From: a bacterium
GTDB lineage: Bacteria; Planctomycetota; Planctomycetia; Pirellulales; Pirellulaceae
Direction of reading: 5' to 3'
NCBI GenBank assembly: GCA_030430075.1
Contig: JAUIGN010000048.1
Span: 1 to 64,000 of the forward strand
Length of the DNA stretch: 64,000 nt
The notes under the pieces were generated by a model. It had not been told where the DNA came from. It worked only from the letters and a program-made list of their open reading frames with translations, and ran no database searches. How positions within the stretch are numbered: position 1 is the first letter of the stretch; each line of letters opens with the position of its first letter. This document shows positions 8,801 through 16,126 of the stretch, in pieces. The position numbers and the translations under genes were made by a program.

Positions 8801-9891
8801 TCGTCGACGAACGGCGTCGACCCGAACCAATCGCTGAGCCCCGTACGGACATAACCGAGCCCCTCCAGCGTGCCCTCGCTACGGCGGACGCTCTGCAGCA
8901 ACAGCTCCTGCGGGACGACGACGACGACGTCCTTGGCGGGATCGTGTGAATCGACAACCGCCAGCTCCGTACTGCGAATGTCGTGGGCAAACGATACCGT
9001 CGCCCCCTCGTCGATCGTCATCTGTTCTTCGACGTCGTACTTGGCGACCCAAAACTGTCCGAACATCAGCAGGCCGACACCCATGTGGATCAAGACGATC
9101 CCGCCCCGCTTCTTGAACAGCAGGATGCAGCCGGCCAGCAGGACCGCACCGGACAGGCCGCCTTGGATCAACTGCCAGAGAATTCTCATGCCGGCATCAC
9201 CCAGGTAGGCGCCTTCTCCCGCCAGGAACAGCCAGGCGGCCAAGAGGATCAGCACTGCCGAGGTTGCCCCCAGGGCAACTCGCTCGATATGGCGTTTCGA
9301 ATCGGCCAGCGGGAGCGTAATCGCACCGACCAGGGAGCCGATTCCTCCGATCGCGACACCCAGCTTGACCAGGAACCAGAGCGTCGACCAACTGACCGGG
9401 GCGTTGCCTTGCAGACCTGTCATATTGTGGCCGCTGAGGATCACCAGGCTGGTCAACACGATGCCCACGGCCAGGACCACCAGGCCGACCACCAGTCGGC
9501 GGCCCTTGGCTTGGACCTTGAAGCGGACAAGATGAGCGGCCAGAAGATTGACGACCAGCAACGCCCCAATCGTGGCACCGCCCGGGAAAGGGAATCCGAA
9601 GGGGACGTTCTGAAGGTTGGGAAACCACGATCTGGGAAAGAACACCTGGAACTCAATCCAGGCGAACCACGATAGGAAGTAGCGATCCATCACCTCCCAC
9701 ATGTCCATGTTGACCTGGGCCAGGGTGCCCACCAGGACAATCACAATGGACAATGCGAACAGGGCCACCGTCAGCCGCAGCGAGGCCAATGGACGCAAGA
9801 GGTCGGTGGCGATGGCAACCACGTCCGACAGCGAAGCGGACGACGCGCCGTGGGATTGGGCACCAGAATCTTCAGTTGTGATGGAGGCCAT
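5881..9891 (-). CDS. Fused ResB-CcsA (system II) cytochrome c biogenesis protein
   Basis: At 1336 residues this is a fusion of both system II haem-lyase subunits, which carry haem across the membrane and attach it to apocytochrome c. The N-terminal part (about 1-590) looks like ResB/CcsB: several transmembrane segments and a large extracytoplasmic loop. A hydrophobic segment is followed by a soluble region (about 660-1010) that starts NLLAFGELPVIADGRVKPMD. The C-terminal part (about 1060-1336) is CcsA, with the tryptophan-rich haem-handling motif WGRFWGWDPKENGA near 1225-1238 and candidate haem-ligand histidines in TLVIHTLALAAR and GVGLHSYGF. Upstream genes on the same strand encode a lipoprotein and membrane proteins. 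Confidence 0.92.
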   Translation of the reverse strand: MASITTEDSGAQSHGASSASLSDVVAIATDLLRPLASLRLTVALFALSIVIVLVGTLAQVNMDMWEVMDRYFLSWFAWIEFQVFFPRSWFPNLQNVPFGFPFPGGATIGALLVVNLLAAHLVRFKVQAKGRRLVVGLVVLAVGIVLTSLVILSGHNMTGLQGNAPVSWSTLWFLVKLGVAIGGIGSLVGAITLPLADSKRHIERVALGATSAVLILLAAWLFLAGEGAYLGDAGMRILWQLIQGGLSGAVLLAGCILLFKKRGGIVLIHMGVGLLMFGQFWVAKYDVEEQMTIDEGATVSFAHDIRSTELAVVDSHDPAKDVVVVVPQELLLQSVRRSEGTLEGLGYVRTGLSDWFGSTPFVDDQGVIHHEDLPFDVQVLVYYKNANLEDVKEDSENPATAGTGLKVVAKPVRAAAGATSSAVDLAAAYVKLLSKEDGQALGTYLLSQIASSQDVVEEVEVADRTYDVSLRFERSYKPYSITLKDVRKDDYLGTSTPRNYSSDVQLVDESRGTDRNVRIWMNNPLRYAGETIYQTGYAGPPQFRNESTTLSVVTNSGWMIPYVACMLAATGLLAHFLSVLLRFLKRREIGGAGDAAEAGIASAGKRGGKESAGTGGGPIPTALAGAGGWSSIVVPVLVVGLFAVIFSRAASRPEAPSDEVNLLAFGELPVIADGRVKPMDTLARNTLRVIRNRESFKGRIEGDALQEAWPEIVAELHEKWPDVDQKALEALDGDIDAAIAMIEEETQADHYDVTETVDKLTTTSYPAIRWLMDVIARPSVAEKHKVFRIDNLEVLDMLELPRRKSHCYSVEEIRGGVVEFEKQVDAARKLDVGELSTFQRKLLDLDQRIRSYTRIGAAFQPPALPPLPTPEEFENDRATATQKINAFRDAYFGFVRSIESIQPPLAVPTEEGSTIGGQAAEEDAEDKWQPYASAWATALINVRMLGQDPPPSLDHLNKIIVAYGQQDAATFNSEVERYQRHLRRDGPPQLKSKYANERLTMAGMMNNFVKKRFGSFYGFEAYFNYVSPFFFCWWPYLAAFVLTAASWLVWGQPLRRSAFWLIVFTLVIHTLALAARVYISGRPPVTNLYSSAVFIGWGAVVFGIVLEWIYRNGIGNLLGATIGFATMIIAHNLAGDGDTFTVLQAVLDTQFWLATHVVCITLGYATTFVAGLIGIAYVFGGVFTRGLDAGTRKDLARMIYGIVCFAIFFSFVGTVLGGLWADDSWGRFWGWDPKENGALLIVLWNALMLHARWGGIVRERGMAVLALGGNIVTAWSWFGVNELGVGLHSYGFTEGVLPALALFVGSQLVVAAIGCLPLSWWLSYRGRDNQPDAMAG

Positions 9892-10014
9892 ATCTGAGCG
9901 ATCTTGCTGTCTGATGGTTCAAGGAATGGTTGCGGCACACGTGCCGGTCGACCTCGCGGCTCGCCCGCGACGAGGGCGAGCGAACCAGCGACGGACCGAC
10001 CGAACGTCGCGCGG

Positions 10015-11202
10015 CTATTCGAACCGAATCGATTCGAGAAACGCTTCAAAGTGCTCACGTTCCTGCAGTGCCAGGTCGTGGTCGCCCTGAAGTTTGATAA
10101 ACCACGCCATCCCGTCGCGGAAGGCGACGACACCGAGGATGGCTTGTTTGCCGCCGATCAACTGCACATAGGTCCCGCTGGTGCCGTCGATGTCGACTTG
10201 CTTGTGATCCGCATCCAATTCGGCTTCCGTGATGGGATCAAGTTGAATCTGCCCGCGCCAACGATTGATATTGATCAAGCGGGATGACGGCGACCCCGGC
10301 ATCCTGGTCACCGTGACCTCGAGCGACTGCCCGCCCTCTTCGACTTCAAATGCGGCCTGGCGGCGAATTTGAATCCCGCCTCGAGCCACGGTCAGCTCGC
10401 CTTCCGCCCAGCCGGGAGGCGTATCGAACGTGATGGAACTTCCGGCGGTCGCGGCGGCGGGCCGGGTTGGACCGGCACCCCGCGGTGTGGGTCCGCCCGC
10501 ACCACCACCGGCGAACGGTGCTCGCATCGGCATGGCCGCGCCGCCCCCCAGGTTGCCTTGCAAATCAACCACCGTCACTTCCGCCCCGTTGAGATCGAAC
10601 TGCGTCGAGGTCCGTGGTAGTTGCTCGGACGTCACGGGACGCAGCCCGAGTTGGCCGCGCCAGCGGTTCACGTTGGCCAACACGTAGCCGGGAAGATCGT
10701 CGCCGGGCAGGCCGAGGGGCGTCACGGTCAATTCGTAGGGTCCGCCGTCGCCGTCAATCTCCAGCGTGGCAAAGCGGGTCGACATGGGACCTTGAGGACC
10801 ACGGTCCGCTTGCCGCCGCCATCCCTCCGGGGCCTGCCAAGTGGGCTCGCCTTGATCGTCAAATTCCAGCGATCGCACCATCGCAATGAAGTCTTCCGCA
10901 TGCGGTGCCAGGCCCTGGTCCTTGCCGGTGACCTTGAAGAACCAGGCCTGCTCGCCGTGCGGCACGATGGCGGCCAGCATCCGGTCTTCCAATGCGGGCT
11001 TGGCGACTTCATAGCGGCGAATCGTCTCCGAGGAAGAGCAACCGGCGATCAGCGCCAGTCCACATACCGCGACTCCAGTCAGCCACCGCGGGCGGGCTGC
11101 GAACAGCCAACATTCGGCCGGCACGATGCGTTTGAAGCTCCAGTGGGGCAACCGTTCGGTAGACAGCCTGCGAGCGGAAAACGACGTCAGAAATCTTGGC
11201 AT
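10015..11202 (-). CDS. Lipoprotein with two repeated domains, function unknown
   Basis: A 395-residue protein with a hydrophobic segment and a lipobox LIAGC near residue 55, so it is probably lipid-anchored outside the cytoplasmic membrane. The body holds two related halves. Each has a membrane-insertion-free alpha/beta pattern with a VNRWRGQLGL or ININRWRGQIQL phrase, about 170 residues apart, joined by a Gly/Ala/Pro-rich linker. I start at the ATG at 11202; the frame is open to 11433, but that would run into the neighbouring gene. The long stretch before the lipobox is unusual, and a later start is possible. It lies 123 bp upstream of the ResB-CcsA gene, so a link to cytochrome c assembly is possible but unproven. 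Confidence 0.8.
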   Translation of the reverse strand: MPRFLTSFSARRLSTERLPHWSFKRIVPAECWLFAARPRWLTGVAVCGLALIAGCSSSETIRRYEVAKPALEDRMLAAIVPHGEQAWFFKVTGKDQGLAPHAEDFIAMVRSLEFDDQGEPTWQAPEGWRRQADRGPQGPMSTRFATLEIDGDGGPYELTVTPLGLPGDDLPGYVLANVNRWRGQLGLRPVTSEQLPRTSTQFDLNGAEVTVVDLQGNLGGGAAMPMRAPFAGGGAGGPTPRGAGPTRPAAATAGSSITFDTPPGWAEGELTVARGGIQIRRQAAFEVEEGGQSLEVTVTRMPGSPSSRLININRWRGQIQLDPITEAELDADHKQVDIDGTSGTYVQLIGGKQAILGVVAFRDGMAWFIKLQGDHDLALQEREHFEAFLESIRFE

Positions 11203-11351
11203 AGCAAGCGAGCACGGCTCTTGGGCGGGGAGGGATGGGGCATGGCGACGGGAAGCGGCGGTCAAATCCGCCCATCTCCCGCACACATCATGATTATAGC
11301 GCCCAACTCGAAGAAAGGTACAGGTGGCGATTGCCGCTCGCCTACCGGTCC

Positions 11352-12824
11352 CTACTTCTTGCTCATCCCAAAAGCTGCCGTCACACCGTCCGAGATGCTG
11401 GTACTCACATCGCGCGCCTCTTCCCAGGCCCACATGTTCCGCACGATGTCCATCATGAGCACGCCGCTGATAAAGAGGAACAGCATGATCATCATCAGGC
11501 CCATCAAATTCCAGATCGAATAAGGGGCTTCGTTCAGCTCACCCACGGGCGCGTAGGCTGGCGCGGCGCCAGGTGTGACCGCCGGGGCGGGGGCACCCCC
11601 CTGTCCGGCGCTAAAGGCATCCAGCTGGGCTTCCAGGCCGGCCGTCTCCGCCAGCATGCCGTCATCGCCGCCTGCGGCCTGCAGCATCGTCGCGGCATCC
11701 TGATCGAACGCTTCGGAATCCTCCAAGGCGATCACCTGCGAGCCGCTATCGGATTCGTCCGTCAGCATTTCATCGGACGGCGACAGCATGAACTCCTCGT
11801 CCTTCTGCACACCCGGCGGCGTAAATTCTTCGGCGTCGTCCAGAGAGACCATCTCTTCGTCTTCCGGGAGCTCCAACGAGGAAATCGACGAGCCGCCGCC
11901 CAGTTCGCCGTCATCTTCGTCATCGAGTGAGAGCCCGCTGTCGGTGGCCGCCTGGAGGCTGATGCCGCTGTCGGCTTCGAGCGACAGGCCGCTGTCCGAG
12001 GGGCTACCCAGGCTGATCCCGCTGTCACCGGCACCCAGCGCCAGGTCGCTGCCCGTGTCACTGCCACCCAGGACCATGTCATCATCGTCGCTGAGTGCCA
12101 GGTCGCTACCCAGATCCATCTCTCCCGAACCGCCCGATTCACTGCCAAAATCGGGCAAGTTGCCGGTGTCGGTGCCCGTACCGGATGCCAGTTCCAAGGC
12201 GGAACCAAGACCGGAATCTGCCGGCAACGAACCACTTGATCCGGGATCCGGAGCCAGGGAAAGGTCGTTTTCCGAGTCGGCACCGGGGACAAGCGTGACA
12301 TCGCTGTCGGTACCGAGTCCCGCCGCCGCATCGCTCTCAGACGCTGGGGGACCGTTGCCGCCGGATGGCTCGTCCGCCAGATCCAGCGAGCTACCCAGGG
12401 CGTCGTCGATCTGGGCGACTTCCGCCGGCGAATCGTCGGCAATTCCCAGATCGAGGTCGCTGCCGGCCGCCAGCTTGAGGTCGCTGTCTGCGTTCTCCGC
12501 TTCGCCCAACTTGCCGATGATGGTGCTCGACGTGCTTTCGGCCGAATCGCCCAGCTCTTCTTCGCTCACCAGGATCGACTCCTCGTCCGCACTGCCCATC
12601 TCGTCGATGACACTGTCGAACGAAGGCCCAACGTCGCCGCCGGTGGCCTCCACGCCTCCCGGCCCGATTTCCGCCGCAACACGATCAATCTCTTCGGCCT
12701 TGAACTTCCAACTTCCACCGTCGCGGTAGCCGTGGATTTCGCCGTTGGACCGCATCTCCACCAACTTCTCCGGCGTGATCCCGAGCACGGTGGCGGCTTC
12801 GTTCAATTCGACAAATCGTGCCAT
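11352..12824 (-). CDS. Membrane-anchored protein with N-terminal MerR/excisionase-type helix-turn-helix and acidic repeats
   Basis: A 490-residue protein in three parts. Residues 1-55 (MARFVELNEAATVLGIT, then a wing with WKFKAEEIDRV) match the helix-turn-helix that excisionase or MerR-like proteins use to bind DNA. Residues about 60-400 are a very acidic low-complexity stretch built from short units such as SDLDLG and DSGLSL. Near the C-terminus is a strong hydrophobic segment (LMGLMMIMLFLFISG) followed by a short tail. I infer a membrane-tethered DNA- or protein-binding factor. The gene starts 7 bp after the stop of the small upstream gene. Confidence 0.85.
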   Translation of the reverse strand: MARFVELNEAATVLGITPEKLVEMRSNGEIHGYRDGGSWKFKAEEIDRVAAEIGPGGVEATGGDVGPSFDSVIDEMGSADEESILVSEEELGDSAESTSSTIIGKLGEAENADSDLKLAAGSDLDLGIADDSPAEVAQIDDALGSSLDLADEPSGGNGPPASESDAAAGLGTDSDVTLVPGADSENDLSLAPDPGSSGSLPADSGLGSALELASGTGTDTGNLPDFGSESGGSGEMDLGSDLALSDDDDMVLGGSDTGSDLALGAGDSGISLGSPSDSGLSLEADSGISLQAATDSGLSLDDEDDGELGGGSSISSLELPEDEEMVSLDDAEEFTPPGVQKDEEFMLSPSDEMLTDESDSGSQVIALEDSEAFDQDAATMLQAAGGDDGMLAETAGLEAQLDAFSAGQGGAPAPAVTPGAAPAYAPVGELNEAPYSIWNLMGLMMIMLFLFISGVLMMDIVRNMWAWEEARDVSTSISDGVTAAFGMSKK

Positions 12825-12831
12825 GATGTAC

Positions 12832-13158
12832 CTATTTCGGTGTCAGGATTGCCCGGATCTCTCGCGGGAGCGGGCTCTCAGTGTTGAATTCATCCATCAG
12901 GAGGTCCGCGCGGATGTTGCGGACACTCTTCAGTGCAATCACTCCCGTGGCATTGTCGATGTGGTAGACGCTCATGATCCGAGCTTTCGCGTCAATGACC
13001 GTGACTTGCTGATGGTTCCCTGCAGCGTCGCTCGATAACGCAATCAGTTCGGCCGTCGGGGCGAACGGATGATCGGCGTCCGATTGTCGCAAGCCAAGCC
13101 CACAAAGGACAACGAAACATATGACCACTGCCAATCCCATCCATGCTGAATTTCGCAT
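12832..13158 (-). CDS. Small membrane-anchored or secreted protein, function unknown
   Basis: A 108-residue protein with a Lys/Arg-poor start and one hydrophobic segment (about residues 6-24, VVICFVVLCGLG) that may be a signal peptide or anchor. The remainder is a compact soluble domain with VTVIDAKARIMSVYHI and a conserved-looking DNATGVIALKSVRN. It begins the minus-strand run that continues into the helix-turn-helix protein, 7 bp downstream. I do not recognise a function. Confidence 0.8.
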   Translation of the reverse strand: MRNSAWMGLAVVICFVVLCGLGLRQSDADHPFAPTAELIALSSDAAGNHQQVTVIDAKARIMSVYHIDNATGVIALKSVRNIRADLLMDEFNTESPLPREIRAILTPK

Positions 13159-13700
13159 TCACGGTCTCCTTCCTGTTGAAATGCGCAGGCAGCCGGCTTC
13201 ATAACTTATTCTAAAAGCCCAGCTTACCGATTCAAGATATTTCCTCGTCACGACCCGCGCCCATTATTCCCCGCTCGACGGGCACCTCTTGCCACCCCCC
13301 ACGTCGGCAACTGCAAGACAATCCGGGGGGCTCAGTGCGATCGATTCTAACTGCTTGCTAATTCTATGCTTAGGCCGGACCAGTCGGGCCGAAGTCTAAT
13401 CCGGCTTGGCGACCCGATCAAGGTCATCCCGTTGGGTCGCTCGGCACCCCCACCGGCCTGTCAGGCGAACATTGGTGGGTGCGCTGGATACCCGTACCCT
13501 CGAATGTAGGTTTCTTGTTGTCTACAATTCAAAATTAGCCCACGGAAACGGCACCGAGATGACAGTTCGGCATAGGGCCGATCGAAAATTCACCGCGCTG
13601 GCGGCAGGGGGCGTGCCGGCGTCACCGCCCGATCCCGCGATTCGTGCCCGATCCCCGTGGTTCGCCCGCCCATTGTCACTCCCAGGAAGAACGACCGCCC
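13159..13700. other. Intergenic region, 542 bp, divergent
   Basis: This is the space between the minus-strand cytochrome c gene run and the plus-strand queD gene, so it should hold promoters in both directions. I see no repeat, RNA gene or credible open reading frame. An AGGAAG at 13684-13689, 11 nt before the queD ATG, is the likely ribosome-binding site. Confidence 0.5.
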
Positions 13701-14105
13701 ATGTTCCGCGTCACTCGGCAAATTGACTTCTGCTACGGGCACCGCTTGCTGAACTATGACGGCAAATGCAAGCACCTGCACGGTCACAATGGGCGGGCAA
13801 TTATCACCCTGGAATCTGAGAACCTCGATGATCGCGGGATGGTCATCGATTTTTCCGATATCAAGAAAGTGGTCAGTCGTTGGATCGACGATCACCTCGA
13901 TCACCGAATGATCTTGCAGCAGCAAGATCCCGTCGTGCCGGTATTGCAGGAGATGGGCGAGCCCTTGTTTTTGATCGACAGCAATCCCACGGCCGAGAAT
14001 ATCGCCCGTCTAATCCATGAATTTGCCGCCAGCCAGGGATTCCCGATCGTGCAGACGCAACTTTGGGAAACCCCGAATTGCTTTGCCACCTACTGCGCGG
14101 ACTAG
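13701..14105 (+). CDS. queD: 6-pyruvoyltetrahydropterin synthase / QueD family enzyme
   Basis: A 134-residue enzyme of the PTPS/QueD superfamily, which converts dihydroneopterin triphosphate to 6-carboxytetrahydropterin (queuosine route) or to 6-pyruvoyltetrahydropterin. It carries the zinc-ligand histidines in YGHRL and HLHGHN, the catalytic Cys in GKCKHLHGHN, and a late ETPN that supplies the conserved Glu. I start at ATG 13701 because the family starts near MFRV; the frame is open upstream with no similarity. No queC, queE or folE is nearby, so the exact substrate is open. Confidence 0.9.
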   Translation: MFRVTRQIDFCYGHRLLNYDGKCKHLHGHNGRAIITLESENLDDRGMVIDFSDIKKVVSRWIDDHLDHRMILQQQDPVVPVLQEMGEPLFLIDSNPTAENIARLIHEFAASQGFPIVQTQLWETPNCFATYCAD

Positions 14106-14221
14106 GCCCACTACCGTGCCAACATCCTTGCCGCTGCGTCAAGTTTCGTACTCGGTCTTTGTGCGCGACCTGGCAGGATGGTGGCGCGCGGGGGGCTGAG
14201 CGTGTGTCGGGTGAGCGGGGT

Positions 14222-14345
14222 TGGAGACCTTCGGTCGGCGGTTTCGGCGGGGTCAGAGACCCGCGCCGAGCAGGGAGCAGGTTCAGCCGCGCCGAACAGA
14301 TTGGACCGCGCCGAGCAGGGAGCAGGTTGGCCTGCGTCGAGCAGG
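14222..14345 (+). repeat. Dispersed core-plus-minisatellite element, locus 1
   Basis: It starts with a core (14222-14262) that has an inverted GACCTTCGGTC hairpin, a Gly-codon-like run and CAGAGACCC. It is followed by three degenerate CGCCGAGCAGG-type units (14262-14345). The same core occurs in inverted orientation at 20055-20098 and 61741-61780. It lies 116 bp after the queD stop. Confidence 0.85.
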
Positions 14346-14379
14346 CGTGGTGGCGGCATGGCTGGGGTCAAGAAAATAA

Positions 14380-14419
14380 AAGGGCCCGGCATGCCACGCT
14401 GAGTGGCTGCCGGGCCCTT
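14380..14419 (-). terminator. Very stable hairpin with U-tract polarity toward the minus strand
   Basis: A 12-bp perfect stem (AAGGGCCCGGCA at 14380-14391 with TGCCGGGCCCTT at 14408-14419) encloses a second 5-bp stem GCCAC/GTGGC with loop GCTGA. The plus strand has an A-rich run (GAAAATAAAA) before the hairpin and no T-run after it, so it looks like an intrinsic terminator for minus-strand transcription. No minus-strand gene ends here, so its job is unclear. Confidence 0.6.
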
Positions 14420-14737
14420 CGTCCCCCCTGGGATGCGGTCTTGCGGGCGACGGTGCTGCACGTCGCCTCGCCTTCACGTTGTGTCGTTCATGTTCCCAGG
14501 ATGGTGGTCGGGATGTGGATGGGCTGTTGGTGCGTGCAAAGGGGTATCGGTTCGCGAGGCGGCCGGACTTTTGGCAAATTTTGAGGCTTGAGCAAGCAAT
14601 AGCGATTTTTCGGATTTCAACGATTATGGCTCATCTGCAGTGCGGTGAGTCGCCGATTCCAGACCGGGAACGATTCCGCGCCTTGCCCCCGCCGACCACG
14701 CCGGGGCTGCCAGCGAACCTCGGAAAGGAACTTGGCC

Positions 14738-16126
14738 GTGAAGCTAGGGAACGAACGGAGCTCATTGTTCAAAGCCTTGAGTGGGCTGGGATGGCCGCTA
14801 ATTACCGGTGCGGCGGCCAGCAGCATCTTCTATGTCTTGATTTTTCAGGGGCCGCTCGGCACGGCCGCAATGAACCGCTACTTCGCTTCGCATCCTGTGT
14901 CGTATTTCGCCACCGGGATGTTCTTCGTCGGCCTGGCGGCGCTGGTGATGAAATTCGCCGACGTCTGTGGGCAGTATCTGACGTTCTCTCGCGTCGACGT
15001 CGATCTCTCCGCCGAATCCGGTTCGCCGATCGAGGCCTGCCCGCATCTGCTGGACCAGCTCAACGCCTTACCGCGGCACATCCGTCAATCCTATCTGGTC
15101 GAGCGGTTCTGCAGCGTGCTGGATTTTGTCGACCGCAAGCAGTCGGGAGACGGGTTGGATGACGAACTCAAGTATCTGGCCGACGTCGACGCCACTCGGC
15201 AACAGGAGAGTTTCTCACTTGTTCGCATCATCATCTGGGCGACGCCCATGTTGGGTTTTCTGGGAACGGTGATCGGCATCACGAAGGCACTCGGCGAACT
15301 GGGCGCGCAGTCCAAACTGTTGGCAACGGACCCGAACGCCGCGATGCAATCTCTTCTTTCGGGGTTGTACGTCGCCTTTGACACGACGGCCCTCGCCTTG
15401 AGTCTCTCGATCATCTTGATGTTCGTCCAGTTTCTTGTGGACCGGGTCGAGTCCCAATTGCTGGTTCACGTGGACGAACGGATTCACGACGAGATTGTGG
15501 GTGCGTTCGACCTGAACCATGCTGACGAACCGCAGGCCGTTGCCATGCAGTCGATGGCTAATGCGGTCGTCAAGACGACGGAGAAGCTGGTTCGCACGCA
15601 AACCGAACATTGGCACTCGACAATCAACCAGGCCAACGACAAATGGAACCAGATGCTCAAACTGTCCGGCGACACCGTGAAGAGCTCGCTGACCGAGTCC
15701 TTGGACGCGTCGGTTGAAAATCTCACCAAGTCGCTGGCCAGGGCCCACGCGGAGACCGACGAGAAGATGGGCCTGCGTTGGGAGCAGTGGCAAACCGCCC
15801 TCTCTGCCAACGCCCGCCTGCTGCATTCCCAGCAGCAAGAGATGGTCCGGCAGGGAGAGATCATGTCCAAGGTGCTGGATGCAACCGGGCAGGTGACGAC
15901 GCTCGAGCAGGCCCTCAACAACAATCTCCAGGCGCTTGCGGGTGCCAAGAACTTTGAAGACACGGTCATGAGCCTGGCGGCGGCGATCCATCTCTTGAAC
16001 GCTCGCCTGGCCCCAGGTGCCGAAATGCCGCAGCGTGTCGATCTGCAGTCCTCCGCAAGAACGCCGGACGGCGACGACAGCGCCAGCGCGGAGCCGGCTG
16101 AACCCCTCCAGGAACGTGCGGCATGA
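14738..16126 (+). CDS. ExbB/TolQ/MotA-type proton-channel protein with long coiled-coil tail
   Basis: A 462-residue protein. The start is a GTG at 14738 with AAAGGA just upstream; the frame is open to 14645 but the extension is not protein-like. Two transmembrane segments lie near residues 19-37 and 54-72. The MotA/TolQ/ExbB core follows: TM3 near 161-182 (ATPMLGFLGTVIGIT) and TM4 near 211-235. ExbB-type proteins form a proton-driven channel with ExbD-type partners. Residues about 240-430 form a long predicted coiled-coil tail facing the cytoplasm, much longer than in normal ExbB. The gene overlaps the next gene by 4 bp. Confidence 0.88.
   Translation: MKLGNERSSLFKALSGLGWPLITGAAASSIFYVLIFQGPLGTAAMNRYFASHPVSYFATGMFFVGLAALVMKFADVCGQYLTFSRVDVDLSAESGSPIEACPHLLDQLNALPRHIRQSYLVERFCSVLDFVDRKQSGDGLDDELKYLADVDATRQQESFSLVRIIIWATPMLGFLGTVIGITKALGELGAQSKLLATDPNAAMQSLLSGLYVAFDTTALALSLSIILMFVQFLVDRVESQLLVHVDERIHDEIVGAFDLNHADEPQAVAMQSMANAVVKTTEKLVRTQTEHWHSTINQANDKWNQMLKLSGDTVKSSLTESLDASVENLTKSLARAHAETDEKMGLRWEQWQTALSANARLLHSQQQEMVRQGEIMSKVLDATGQVTTLEQALNNNLQALAGAKNFEDTVMSLAAAIHLLNARLAPGAEMPQRVDLQSSARTPDGDDSASAEPAEPLQERAA

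Larger units (their letters stand above)
14106..14737. other. Intergenic region, 632 bp, with a dispersed repeat and a strong hairpin
   Basis: It separates queD from the ExbB-like gene, both on the plus strand. It contains the dispersed core-plus-repeat element at 14222-14345 and the hairpin at 14380-14419. The remaining part, 14420-14720, has no gene that I can support. The ribosome-binding site AAAGGA just before the GTG at 14738 belongs to the next gene. Confidence 0.6.
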
